Below the pieces are notes generated by a model. It ran no database searches. It saw nothing but the letters and a program-made list of their open reading frames with translations, and had not been told where the DNA came from. From JAAYDY01 sp964500225 (GTDB lineage: Bacteria > Planctomycetota > Phycisphaerae > FEN-1346 > JAACEH01): a stretch of 23,223 nt of DNA. How positions within the stretch are numbered: position 1 is the stretch's first letter; each line of letters starts with the position of its first letter. Positions 1 through 9,974 of this stretch are shown one piece after another. Location: NCBI GenBank assembly GCA_964500225.1, contig CAZCOA010000044.1, positions 1 through 23,223 on the forward strand. Reading direction: 5' to 3'. A program made the translations under genes and the position numbers.

Positions 1-43
1 CGTAAAGCCGGGGTTGTGGGTTCAAATCCCACAGGTGGCTCCA
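1..43 (+). tRNA. tRNA-Thr (anticodon CGT), 3' part only
   Basis: Only the 3' portion lies in the window. The T arm is a perfect 5-bp stem (GTGGG 16-20 with CCCAC 28-32) around the loop TTCAAAT. It is followed by the acceptor 3' strand AGGTGGC, a T discriminator and an encoded CCA at 41-43. Counting back through a 5-nt variable loop (11-15) and the anticodon 3' strand AGCCG (6-10) puts bases 1-3, CGT, at the anticodon, followed by AA. CGT reads the Thr codon ACG, and the GGCTCCA-type end fits bacterial tRNA-Thr. The identity rests on counting alone because the 5' half is missing. A T-run at 48-54 follows directly. Confidence 0.75.
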
Positions 44-396
44 GTTGTTTTTTTGCCAAGGCAATTCAACGCCACTGCTGCCTGCTGCTTCCTGCTCGTT
101 TTTTTTCGGACCTGGCCTGGTGCCACGCCTTGCAGGCCCCGGCGAAGTCGGGGGCCAGGACATACCGAAGGCGGGTGACGCGCGGCGGCGTGAGTGCAGA
201 CTTTCGGTGTCGCCGCTGAAATCGGGCGGGCCCCCACTCCGACGCGCAGGCTGATGCGCGTAATCCTGGGCGGGCCCACTTTGGCGCGGCCTTCGCTCCT
301 CCCCCGCTCCAACGAGCGGCACTCGGCTTTGCTCATGCCAGGGGTTCTAGCATCGCATAGGACCGCGCGCCCATGGAAGGGCACAATCGCAACCCC
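44..396. other. Intergenic stretch between tRNA genes, no gene seen
   Basis: I see no supported coding sequence here; open frames on both strands lack ribosome-binding sites and recognisable motifs. It contains a T-run just after tRNA-Thr (48-54), two copies of GGGCGGGCCC (224-233 and 268-277, 44 bp apart), and a CGCGCA/TGCGCG inverted repeat (243-248/255-260). None can be tied to a known element. Confidence 0.5.
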
Positions 397-425
397 TTGT
401 CAACAAGGGGGCGCCGCTGTAGTAT
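397..425 (+). promoter_or_regulatory. Sigma-70-like promoter of tRNA-Leu
   Basis: TTGTCA (397-402, 5/6 to consensus), a 17-nt spacer, and TAGTAT (420-425, 4/6). Transcription would start near 432, giving a leader of about 15 nt before the mature tRNA at 447. The -35 box sits inside a perfect hairpin, CCCCTTG (393-399) / CAAGGGG (404-410) with loop TCAA. Confidence 0.6.
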
Positions 426-446
426 CGGAGCAGCAACGGGACGCAC

Positions 447-536
447 GGGCGAGTGGCGGAACCGGCAGACGCACGGGACTTAAAATCCCGAGGGGCCTAT
501 GGTCCCGTGGGGGTTCGACTCCCCCCTCGCCCACCA
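447..536 (+). tRNA. tRNA-Leu (anticodon TAA)
   Basis: Complete class II tRNA of 90 nt. The acceptor stem GGGCGAG (447-453) pairs perfectly with CTCGCCC (526-532), followed by discriminator A and an encoded CCA at 534-536. The anticodon stem CGGGA (474-478) / TCCCG (486-490) encloses a 7-nt loop whose centre, 481-483, is TAA, reading UUA and by wobble UUG. A long variable arm follows, as expected for Leu, then the T arm with TTCGA. It has its own promoter at 397-425. In this GC-rich genome UUA should be rare, so this tRNA probably serves mainly UUG or a few UUA codons; that is inference. Confidence 0.95.
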
Positions 537-570
537 TGGTGCCATCAGGCAGCGTCTGACACGTCCTCAC

Positions 571-726
571 TTCCGGTAGGATGCGGCGGTCTGTGTCGGC
601 GGGGATCGGCCGCCCCAGTAGGTCCGGCAGCGTAGGCATCAGATTGACAGTGTAGGCAACGTTCACAGTGCCGCGCGGCACGCGGGGCCAGGCCGGCAGC
701 CTCAGTACCAGTGCGTCCGCGTCCTG
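571..726 (-). pseudogene. Probable remnant of an alkaline phosphatase/sulfatase-superfamily gene
   Basis: On the minus strand this segment reads GTVNVAYTVNLMPTLPDLLG and then RPIPADTDRRILPEV. That closely resembles the C-terminal stretch of sulfatase and type I phosphodiesterase proteins, which usually runs like (V)DLMPTLLDLLGLPIPAD.DGR.L. Differences such as MPTLP for MPTLL and DRR for DGR are one-base changes at normally conserved positions. No start codon, catalytic region or proper stop accompanies it; the frame runs on into tRNA-Leu. I read it as a decayed gene end, but a chance resemblance over about 45 residues is possible. Confidence 0.35.
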
Positions 727-772
727 CCGATGGCTGCTGCGGGCGCGGCGCCGCGTATGGAATCCCAGCCGA

Positions 773-802
773 GGGCGGCAGCCGCCGCAAGGGCTGCCGC
801 CC
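773..802. repeat. Perfect 11-bp inverted repeat (strong hairpin)
   Basis: GGGCGGCAGCC (773-783) and GGCTGCCGCCC (792-802) are exact reverse complements separated by 8 nt (GCCGCAAG). No T-run follows on either strand, so it is not a standard intrinsic terminator. The rest of the gap 727-995 shows nothing else convincing before the rubredoxin ribosome-binding site. Confidence 0.6.
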
Positions 803-995
803 CTGCGATCCTCTCCTGCTGGGGCCGCAGATTTTGACCGGCGGCCAGTCCTGCCGGGCCCCACCCCTTGGGGATCCCCCACCGTGATTGAATTCGCAGC
901 GACAGGCCTCAGACGGCTTGCCCGAAAACGGAGAATCGGCGACACTGCCATCGGCCACAGCGCGCTACTGGAGCTAATGAAAAAGGAGAACGGTC

Positions 996-1157
996 ATGGC
1001 CAAATGGAAATGTCTGGTGTGCGGGTATGTTTACGATCCGGCGAAGGGGGATCCGGAGAACAACGTGCCGCCCGGCACGCGGTTTGAGGATCTTCCCGAC
1101 GACTGGGTGTGCCCGGAATGCGGAGCAGGCAAGAACGAGTTTGAATTAATTGGGTAG
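996..1157 (+). CDS. Rubredoxin (53 aa)
   Basis: Small soluble electron carrier with one Fe(SCys)4 centre, normally passing single electrons to reductases, oxidases or oxygen/peroxide-detoxifying enzymes in anaerobes. The four ligands are plain: C6-x-x-C9 in CLVCGYVYDP and C39-P-E-C42 in DWVCPECGAGK. The aromatic core residues Y11, Y13, F30, W37 and F49 are present, and 53 residues is the family's usual length. A strong AAGGAG (983-988) lies 7 nt before the ATG. The gene is alone on its strand, with no rubrerythrin, desulfoferrodoxin or flavodiiron gene beside it, so its partner cannot be deduced. Its last 12 nt overlap the end of the convergent hydrolase gene. Confidence 0.96.
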   Translation: MAKWKCLVCGYVYDPAKGDPENNVPPGTRFEDLPDDWVCPECGAGKNEFELIG

Positions 1158-2144
1158 TTCGGCCCAGCGGGAACGGCCCAGGGAGACGACGCGGCCGTCG
1201 GGGTCCACGACGGCTCGCAGTTGGAACGGTCGCCGCCGGATCCAGCCCAAGCCGGGCACGTAGCCCTGGAATCGGGCGTCATAGACGAGCACGGTGGAGA
1301 CGCCGTGCTCGTCTGTGGTTTCTTCATAGACGGGCAGGCGGACGAAGCCGAAGAAGGCGTCGGCACGGGGATCCCCCCTGACAGCGGCGATGGCGGCCGA
1401 AGGGGGCGCGTCGGCCAAAACGTGGAACTCGATGGGCATGTCGCTCAGGACGTGGACGAGCCCCATGTGTGTCTTGTCTGGCGTGGTGTAGCACGCGGTC
1501 CAGACCATCGGCATCAGGGGCACGGGAAAACAAGCCGTCCGCCCCACCTCGGCACGGTCCACGCCCATGGCATTCAGTTGGCGATCGAGGCGGTCCACGG
1601 CCATGTTGTGTAAAGCGCCGAGAAACAGCAGGTACGCCATGGCGGCAGCCAGGCCGCGGACGCCGGTTCGAACGTAGTCGCCCCCGTGGCGGCGGCTGCG
1701 CCAGGTGAGGACCAGGGCGACCATCAGGATCGCGGTCAGGTACGGATCGATGATGAAGATCCAGTCGAGGGCGTAGGCCGTGGTGGTGATCGGATTGAGC
1801 AGTTGCGTGCCGTAGGAGGTAGGCCAGTCCAGCATGGGCTGGCACAGGACGCCGGCCAGAGCAGCCAGGAACATCCATCCAAACTTCCTGGAGCGGCGGA
1901 CGAGGCAGGCCGCGGCGGCGACGACGGCGGCCAGAACCGGAGCGAACAGCAGCGAGTGGCTGAGGCCGCGATGATACTTCAGGTAGGCGAACGGGCCGTC
2001 GGTGAATAGGGCGATGGCCACCTGGTCGAGGTCGGGAATGAGGGCCGCGACGGCGGCTACGATCGGACCGGCCCATCCAAGCCTGCGTCGAAATGCGACT
2101 TCGCCGACCAGGGCGGCGGTCAGCATGTGGTCGGTAGTGATCAT
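1146..2144 (-). CDS. Membrane-bound metal-dependent hydrolase, YdjM/DUF457 family
   Basis: Multi-pass inner-membrane protein of 332 aa, family members of which are annotated as metal-dependent hydrolases of unknown substrate. Visible family marks are TTDHML near the N terminus, IPDLDQ at 36-41, and YHRGLSHSL at 57-65, whose Asp and His residues are the presumed metal ligands. They are followed by DWPTSYGTQLLNP near 106-118 and LDWIFIIDPYLTAIL. At 102, in LCQPMLD, relatives usually have His (THxLLD); here it is Gln. The C-terminal 150 residues form a hydrophilic region of unknown role. The ATG has GGAG 6 nt upstream. It lies 43 nt after guaA and is probably the last gene of the gua operon, though a functional link to GMP synthesis is not obvious. 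Confidence 0.8.
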   Translation of the reverse strand: MITTDHMLTAALVGEVAFRRRLGWAGPIVAAVAALIPDLDQVAIALFTDGPFAYLKYHRGLSHSLLFAPVLAAVVAAAACLVRRSRKFGWMFLAALAGVLCQPMLDWPTSYGTQLLNPITTTAYALDWIFIIDPYLTAILMVALVLTWRSRRHGGDYVRTGVRGLAAAMAYLLFLGALHNMAVDRLDRQLNAMGVDRAEVGRTACFPVPLMPMVWTACYTTPDKTHMGLVHVLSDMPIEFHVLADAPPSAAIAAVRGDPRADAFFGFVRLPVYEETTDEHGVSTVLVYDARFQGYVPGLGWIRRRPFQLRAVVDPDGRVVSLGRSRWAELPN

Positions 2145-2187
2145 GTCGGACTCCGGTATGACGCCGCGGCCGGCGCGGGGTTGGCGG

Positions 2188-3741
<1,554 letters not shown>

Positions 3742-3869
3742 AGTCGGTTCTCAATCCTGCCAGGAGCCAATGGGAAACGGGCCGGCAACCACCAGGTGCG
3801 GGCATATACGATGCGTCAGATGCAACTGCTCAGGGGCGCGACCGCCGCCTGTTTCTCGTTCAGCGACCT

Positions 3870-4289
3870 TCACGGCTCGGCCCGCTCGCGGCACCAGACG
3901 GGCTTGGTCGCCAGATAGTACGGACACAGAGCCAAGTGGGCCGGGAAGTGGGCGATTTCGAAAACCGCGGCCACCAGGGTTCCAACGGGGCCCCTGGCGC
4001 GTGCGTCGTCGTGCTTGAGCTTCTCCTGGGGGCTGTCGAAGACCAGGGGCGGATGTCGGGTATTGGCCATGAGGTATTCCACGGTCATCGGCGCCCACCG
4101 GGTCCGCCTGGGGGAATCGGCGGCAGCCGCCGCAGAGACAGGCCGGTCGGCTTCGGGGGTGGTCGGCGGCGTCGCCGCAGGCGCCGGGGCGGCCACCGGC
4201 TGCATCGGCGTTGGCGCATTGTCGGCCCACGCCAGGGCTGGCATGGCGGTAAGCACGATCACGGCAAGCCAACAGGCCGAACGTTCCAT
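3870..4289 (-). CDS. Small exported protein of unknown function, between guaB and guaA
   Basis: 139 aa that I do not recognise. The N terminus is a clear signal peptide: MERSACW, then the hydrophobic run LAVIVLTAMPALAWA, with a likely cleavage after ALAWA (residue 22). A Pro/Ala/Thr-rich, probably disordered linker follows (about 25-60). The remaining segment of about 75 residues looks folded: WAPMTVEYLMANTRHPPLVF, then a charged patch, then GTLVAAVFEIAHFPAHLALC with two Cys near the C terminus. The start is supported by GGGAGG 6 nt upstream of the ATG and by position, 15 nt after the guaB stop, so it is cotranscribed with guaB. High third-position GC supports coding. The role is unknown; the secretion signal makes a direct part in GMP synthesis unlikely. 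Confidence 0.7.
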   Translation of the reverse strand: MERSACWLAVIVLTAMPALAWADNAPTPMQPVAAPAPAATPPTTPEADRPVSAAAAADSPRRTRWAPMTVEYLMANTRHPPLVFDSPQEKLKHDDARARGPVGTLVAAVFEIAHFPAHLALCPYYLATKPVWCRERAEP

Positions 4290-4304
4290 GGCGGAACCTC
4301 CCGA

Positions 4305-5771
4305 TCAGGAATCGTCGTCGTCGGACAGGAAGTAATTGGGCGCTTCCTGGGTGATGACGATGTCGTGAGGATGCCCTTCGACGACGCTGGCCGACGACAC
4401 GCGAATGAACTTGGTCTTGGTTCTGAGGTCTTCAAGGCGGGCGGCGCCGCAATAGCCCATGCCGGCGCGGACGCCGCCGACCAGTTGATAGACGAAGTCG
4501 GCGAGCATCCCCTTGTAGGGGACACGGCCTTCGACGCCCTCGGGGACCAGCTTGCCGGCCTCGGTGCCCTTCTGGCCGTAGCGGTCGGCGCTGCCTTTGA
4601 CCATGGCGCCGAGAGACCCCATGCCGCGATAGGTCTTGAAGGTTCGGCCGTGGTGGATGATGAGGTCTCCGGGGCTTTCGTGGAGTCCGGCCAGGAGGCT
4701 GCCGAGCATGACGCTGGAGGCTCCGGCGGCCAGGGCCTTGGTGATGTCGCCGCTGTGGCGGATGCCCCCGTCGGCGATAATCGGCACGCCGGCCTTGTCG
4801 GCTTCGGCGGCACACTGCGAGACGGCCCAGATTTGTGGGACGCCGACGCCGCTGATGACGCGGGTGGTGCAGATGCTACCCGGTCCGATGCCGACCTTGA
4901 CGGCGTCGGCCCCGGCGGCAACGAGGTCCTTGACGGCCTCGGCGGTGGCCACGTTGCCGGCAATGACCTGGATGCGATGCGTCTTTTTGATTTCTCGGAC
5001 GGTCTCGATGACATTCTTGGAGTGCCCGTGGGCGGTATCGACAACGATCACGTCCACGTCCTCGGCAATCAGGGCGGCTACACGGTCGAAATCGTGAACG
5101 CCGACGGCGGCCCCGACGAGTAACCGCCCGCGGCTGTCTCGGCAGGCGTTCGGGAACTGCGACAGCATGTCGGCGTCGCGCATCGTGATGAGGCCGACCA
5201 GGTTGAACTGCTTGTCCACCAGCGGCAGTTTCTCGACACGGTGCTGGATCAGGATGCGATGGGCCTCTTCGAGGCTGGTCCCCTCGGGGGCCGTAACGAG
5301 ATTCTCGCACGTCATTACCTTGCGCAACGGAGTCTCGTTGGAATCGACGAACTTCAGGTCGCGCCGCGTCAGGATGCCGACGAGCTTGCGTCCCTCGACG
5401 ATGGGAATGCCGGAGATGTTGTAGGCGGCCATGGCCTCCAGGGCCTGGCCGACCGTGGCGTCGGGGGCTAAGGTAACGGGGTCGGGAATGATGCCGTTGG
5501 CGCTGCGTTTGACCTTGCGGACCTCGCGGCACTGTTGAACGATGCTGAGATTCTTGTGGATGATGCCGATGCCGCCCTGTTGGGCCAGCGCGATGGCCAG
5601 GGCCGATTCGGTGACGGTGTCCATGGCGGCGGAGACGATGGGAATGTTGATGCGAATCTCGCGCGTCAAGCGCGTCTTGAGGTCGGCTTCGCGCGGCACC
5701 ACTTCGCTGTAGGCAGGGACCAGGAGAACGTCATCAAACGTCACAGCTTCGGCAATAATGCGATGGTCCAT
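4305..5771 (-). CDS. guaB: IMP dehydrogenase
   Basis: Oxidises IMP to XMP with NAD+, the committed step to guanine nucleotides. The 488 residues cover the full bacterial enzyme: the N-terminal barrel segment with TFDDVLLVPAYS (11-22), a regulatory pair of CBS domains (about 95-205), then the rest of the barrel. The catalytic loop GPGSICTTR places the nucleophile at C301. DGGIRHSGD (334-342) binds the IMP phosphate, and YRGMGSLGAM (381-390) and the following flap segment with DRYGQ are present. The C terminus is acidic (SDDDDS). It is the first gene of a minus-strand operon guaB - exported protein - guaA, with its own consensus promoter at 5819-5847 and GGGAG about 11 nt before the ATG. No purine riboswitch is visible in the short leader of about 40 nt. 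Confidence 0.98.
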   Translation of the reverse strand: MDHRIIAEAVTFDDVLLVPAYSEVVPREADLKTRLTREIRINIPIVSAAMDTVTESALAIALAQQGGIGIIHKNLSIVQQCREVRKVKRSANGIIPDPVTLAPDATVGQALEAMAAYNISGIPIVEGRKLVGILTRRDLKFVDSNETPLRKVMTCENLVTAPEGTSLEEAHRILIQHRVEKLPLVDKQFNLVGLITMRDADMLSQFPNACRDSRGRLLVGAAVGVHDFDRVAALIAEDVDVIVVDTAHGHSKNVIETVREIKKTHRIQVIAGNVATAEAVKDLVAAGADAVKVGIGPGSICTTRVISGVGVPQIWAVSQCAAEADKAGVPIIADGGIRHSGDITKALAAGASSVMLGSLLAGLHESPGDLIIHHGRTFKTYRGMGSLGAMVKGSADRYGQKGTEAGKLVPEGVEGRVPYKGMLADFVYQLVGGVRAGMGYCGAARLEDLRTKTKFIRVSSASVVEGHPHDIVITQEAPNYFLSDDDDS

Positions 5772-5818
5772 GGTCGGCGTGCACTCCCGGCAAAGGTGGT
5801 GTGATTGAATAATCCTTT

Positions 5819-5847
5819 ATCGTAGCACGGGGCAAGCAACGTGTCAA
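5819..5847 (-). promoter_or_regulatory. Consensus sigma-70-like promoter of the guaB operon
   Basis: On the minus strand: TTGACA (5847-5842, 6/6), a 17-nt spacer, then TACGAT (5824-5819, 4/6). Predicted start is near 5812, about 40 nt upstream of the guaB ATG. It lies wholly in the 93-nt gap after the rsmA stop, so guaB need not depend on pdxA-rsmA transcription. Confidence 0.7.
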
Positions 5848-5864
5848 AAACAACTCCTAAACTT

Positions 5865-6787
5865 TCAGCACCGACGGTCGGACGCGTCGGCCAGAGTGCG
5901 GCGGACGGCGGCCAAGAGCGTCAGAACCTGGCCTAGAGCAAGAGTCTCGCCGCGTACCGCGGGATCGATGCCGCAGGAAGCCAGCAGATCGCCCCAGCGA
6001 CCGCGAAGGGCCGGCTCGTCGAAGGCCAGTTCGAGGCTCTTATGGCAGGTCTTGCGGCGATGGGCGAACAGGCCCCCGGCCAGCCGTTGAAGCAGCAGCA
6101 CGTCGCCGACGGCCTGGTAGCGGGCCGGATCGGGGCGAATGCGGACCAGGGTCGAGTGGACCTGCGGCTTGGGCCAGAAGACGTTCGGCGACAAGTCATG
6201 GAGACATTCGACGGCGCCGAGGGCCTGGGCAAGGATGCTCAGTGGGCCGTAGTCGGCCGTGTCGTGAGCGGCGGCGAGACGGTCGGCCAACTCGCGCTGC
6301 ACGGTAAAGACGAGCAAGGCGGGCGTCGGGCTGCCGATGAGCAGGTTGATAACCAGCGGCGTGGCAATGACATACGGAAGGTTGGCGACCAGCTTGAACC
6401 GCCCTGCCCCGACGGTCTCGAGAGCCCGGCGGACCGCGACCATTACGTCGGCGGCAATCTGGTGTTTGCCGGCCAGGGCGTCGGCGACGATCAGTTCCAC
6501 GTTACGGGGCGCGCCGGCGAAGACGTCATCGAGAATCGGGACGAGGTTCGTGTCGGCCTCGACGGCAATGACCCTGGCGGCCCGCTCGGCCAGCAGACAG
6601 GTGAGGCTGCCGGTGCCGGGGCCGACCTCGAGCACGACATCCTGCGTCGGATCGAGTTCGGCGGCGTCCACGACCATCCGCATCAGATTGCCGTCGATGA
6701 GGAAGTTCTGGCCGAACCGCCGGTTGGGTTCCAGGCCTTGGCGGGCGAGCAGTTGCTGCACGTCGGCGATGGTCTGCGGCTTGGCGG

Positions 6788-6791
<4 letters not shown>
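5865..6791 (-). CDS. rsmA: 16S rRNA (adenine1518-N6/adenine1519-N6) dimethyltransferase
   Basis: SAM-dependent enzyme (KsgA) that dimethylates two adjacent adenines at the 3' end of 16S rRNA during small-subunit maturation. The 308 residues start MTAKPQTIADVQQLL. Family motifs are RRFGQNFLID (24-33), the SAM-binding VLEVGPGTGSLT (53-64) with acidic E78 after strand 2, and the catalytic NLPY (137-140). The C-terminal helical rRNA-recognition domain follows, including FWPKPQVHSTLVR. A longer frame would add 33 residues, but the ATG at 6791 is chosen because the family motif spacing fits and it overlaps the pdxA stop as ATGA, showing translational coupling. The pdxA-rsmA pair is also found in the E. 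coli surA-pdxA-rsmA operon. Confidence 0.96.
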
Positions 6792-7813
<1,022 letters not shown>

Positions 7814-7819
7814 GGCCTC

Positions 7820-7847
7820 ATTGTAATGAATTGGTTGACTTCGTCCA
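7820..7847 (-). promoter_or_regulatory. Possible pdxA promoter giving a leaderless mRNA
   Basis: On the minus strand: TGGACG (7847-7842, 4/6), a 16-nt spacer, TACAAT (7825-7820, 5/6). The start would fall at about 7813, the A of the pdxA ATG. The -35 match is modest, so this is a prediction only. Confidence 0.4.
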
Positions 7848-7964
7848 GTTGGAACCGTGGACGGTGGAGGCCCCCCCCGACAAGAGCCGGCCCAGAAGCG
7901 AACCATGTGCCTTGCCGACCTCTCCACCGCAACAAACCCCCACCGGAGGCCGGGGCATTTTGGC

Positions 7965-7993
7965 TTCAAAAGCGGCTGTTGGGATTGTATGAT
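7965..7993 (+). promoter_or_regulatory. Possible promoter of etfB-etfA-glcD
   Basis: TTCAAA (7965-7970, 4/6), a 17-nt spacer, TATGAT (7988-7993, 5/6). A start near 8000 leaves a leader of about 117 nt before the GTG at 8117. That leader contains a 7-bp hairpin, GGTTTCC (8030-8036) / GGAAACC (8045-8051). The rest of the 303-nt divergent gap 7814-8116 shows no gene. Confidence 0.45.
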
Positions 7994-8116
7994 GTGCCGT
8001 CTCGGGCCGGACGGAGCGGGCCGCGTGTGGGTTTCCGCGATGCTGGAAACCGGAGTTCACGTGCCGAGGCGACGCCGGACAACGGGAAGGTTCGTGGCCT
8101 CAGGAGGATTATCGAG

Positions 8117-8914
8117 GTGAAGATTATCGTACCGATCAAGCAGGTGCCGGAGACCGGGGCCGTCAAGATGGACGAGACCACGGGCACCATGATCCGCGAA
8201 GGGGTGGAGGCGATCATCAATCCGCTCGACCTGTATGGGATCGAGTTGGCGATTCGCCTTCGGGAGCAGTTCGGAGGCGAGGTGGTGACGATCAGCATGG
8301 GCCCGCCGAAAGCCGAGAAAGCCCTGCGTGAGGCGATTGCGATGGGGTGCGACCGGGGGATTCTGCTGTCGGACCGGGCGTTTGCGGGGGCCGACACGTG
8401 GGCGACGGCGTATGCCCTGAGCCAGGCGATGCGCAAGGAGGGCCCGTTCGACCTGATTATCTGCGGCGAGCGTGCGACCGACGGCGACACGGGCCAGGTG
8501 GGACCGGCCATTGCGTCGTTCCTGGATTTGCCGGTGGCCAGTTACGTGAGCAAGTTCGACGGCTGCGACGGCAAGGCCGTTCGCGTGCATCGTCTGGTGG
8601 AGGACGGCTACGAGGTGTTGGAGGTGGCGCTTCCGGCGGTGCTGACGGTGGTGAAGGAAGTGAGCGACCCGCGTCTGCCGACGCTTCGCGGCAAGCAGAA
8701 GGCCCGCAAGGCGGAGATTCCGGTGATGACGCACGAGACGATCGGGGCCGATCCGGAGAAGGTGGGGTTGAAGGGCTCGCCAACGCGGGTGGTGAGAATT
8801 CACCGGCCGAAGGTGGCGCGGCAATGCACAAAAGTGGTGGCGGCGGACGAGGCGGCCGTGGCCAAGGCGGTGGACGGCTTGATCGAGTTTCTCGAAAGCA
8901 AAGACCTGATCTGA
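8117..8914 (+). CDS. etfB: Electron transfer flavoprotein, beta subunit (bifurcating-type)
   Basis: Small subunit of the ETF heterodimer, carrying electrons between flavin dehydrogenases and other acceptors. 265 aa, starting with GTG at 8117 (protein begins KIIVPIKQVP); AGGAGGA at 8102-8108 gives good spacing and no in-frame ATG fits. Family marks are NPLD near 35, FAGADTWATAYAL at 89-101, and CGERATDGDTGQVGPAIA at 116-132. The DGDTGQVGP form is typical of EtfB in clades containing proven electron-bifurcating ETFs, as in Acidaminococcus or Megasphaera. Classical mitochondrial-type EtfB has a DDDxNQTG-like sequence instead. First gene of an operon with etfA (41-nt gap) and a GlcD-type dehydrogenase, which is the most likely redox partner. 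Confidence 0.93.
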   Translation: MKIIVPIKQVPETGAVKMDETTGTMIREGVEAIINPLDLYGIELAIRLREQFGGEVVTISMGPPKAEKALREAIAMGCDRGILLSDRAFAGADTWATAYALSQAMRKEGPFDLIICGERATDGDTGQVGPAIASFLDLPVASYVSKFDGCDGKAVRVHRLVEDGYEVLEVALPAVLTVVKEVSDPRLPTLRGKQKARKAEIPVMTHETIGADPEKVGLKGSPTRVVRIHRPKVARQCTKVVAADEAAVAKAVDGLIEFLESKDLI

Positions 8915-8955
8915 GGATACGGAGACCTCCCGCCCAGGGAGACGTGGAGCGAACG

Positions 8956-9948
8956 ATGAGCTACGAAGGTGTCTGGATTCTGGCCGAGCAGCGGCATGGA
9001 CGGGTGCAGACGATCAGCCACGAGTTGCTGACGCGCGGCATCGACCTGGCGGCGAAGCGTAAGGTGCCGCTGACGGCCCTGCTGATCGGCAGCGACGTGA
9101 AGGCGGCGGATCTTCAGGAACTGATCGACCGCGGGGCCGACCGTGTGGTGGTGGTCGAGCACAAGCAGCTGGAGCATTTCCTGCCGGAACCCTATGCTCG
9201 GATCATGCAAGCGATGATCGCGAAGTATCGGCCGGAGATTATCATTGCGGGGGCGACGAGCCTGGGCCGGACGCTGATGCCGTATGTGGCGGTGAAGTGC
9301 CATGCGGGGCTGACGGCCGATTGCACGGTGCTGGACATTGAGCCGGAGACGGGGAACCTGCTCCAGACGCGGCCGGCGATCGGCGGCAACATTTTGGCGA
9401 CGATCAAGACGCCGGAGGCGCGTCCGCAGATGGCGACGGTGCGGCCGAAGAGCACACGGCCGGCGCCGAGACAGTCCGGCCGCAAGGGAGAGATTATCCG
9501 CGAGTCGGCGGATGCATCGATGCTGGCGAGCCGTGTGCGCATGCTCGATTTCGTGAAGAACGAGGACGAGGTGAGCATCTCGGATGCGCAGCGTGTGGTG
9601 GCGGGCGGCCGCGGGTTCAAGACGGCGGAGAAGTTCAAGCAGGTGTACGAGCTGGCCGAGGCGCTTCAGGCGGCGGTGGGCGCGTCGCGGGACGCAGTGG
9701 ACCGTGCGTGGATCACGTATCCGCACCAGGTGGGCCTGAGCGGCAAGACGGTGACGCCGGACCTGTACCTGGCGGTGGGCATCTCGGGGGCGATTCAGCA
9801 CCGGGCGGGGATGCAGACAGCCGAGACGATCATTGCGATCAACAACGATCCGGACGCTCAGATTTTCAGCGTGGCGGATTACGGGATCGTGGGCGACCTG
9901 AACGAGGTGCTTCCGGTCCTGATAGCGAAGCTGAAAGCCCGCAAGTGA
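8956..9948 (+). CDS. etfA: Electron transfer flavoprotein, alpha subunit
   Basis: Large ETF subunit, 330 aa. The N-terminal half (to about 190) includes GATSLGRTLMPYVAVK (99-114) and GLTADCTVLDIE, shared by all EtfA proteins. The C-terminal FAD domain begins at VVAGGRG (214-220). It continues with QVGLSGKTVTPDLYLAVG (258-275), ISGAIQHRAGM (276-286), IIAINNDPDAQIFSVADYGI (292-311) and VGDLNEVLP, the FAD-binding signature. There is no N-terminal ferredoxin domain, which some bifurcating EtfA proteins carry, so any ferredoxin must bind as a separate protein. It lies between etfB and glcD with short gaps, and the three products probably form one complex. Confidence 0.95.
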   Translation: MSYEGVWILAEQRHGRVQTISHELLTRGIDLAAKRKVPLTALLIGSDVKAADLQELIDRGADRVVVVEHKQLEHFLPEPYARIMQAMIAKYRPEIIIAGATSLGRTLMPYVAVKCHAGLTADCTVLDIEPETGNLLQTRPAIGGNILATIKTPEARPQMATVRPKSTRPAPRQSGRKGEIIRESADASMLASRVRMLDFVKNEDEVSISDAQRVVAGGRGFKTAEKFKQVYELAEALQAAVGASRDAVDRAWITYPHQVGLSGKTVTPDLYLAVGISGAIQHRAGMQTAETIIAINNDPDAQIFSVADYGIVGDLNEVLPVLIAKLKARK

Positions 9949-9974
9949 AGCATCGACAAGAGAAGGGTTCGACC

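Noticed and set aside
3936..5123. Long plus-strand frame opposite guaB
   Set aside because: Low-complexity Gly/Asp/Ala translation mirroring guaB; shadow frame.
5772..5864. Purine/guanine riboswitch upstream of guaB
   Set aside because: The predicted leader of about 40 nt is too short for the aptamer and lacks its loops.
7814..7969. 52-codon N-terminal extension of pdxA
   Set aside because: No PdxA similarity before SRKPRLAITVGDPAG, and it would cross the likely promoter.
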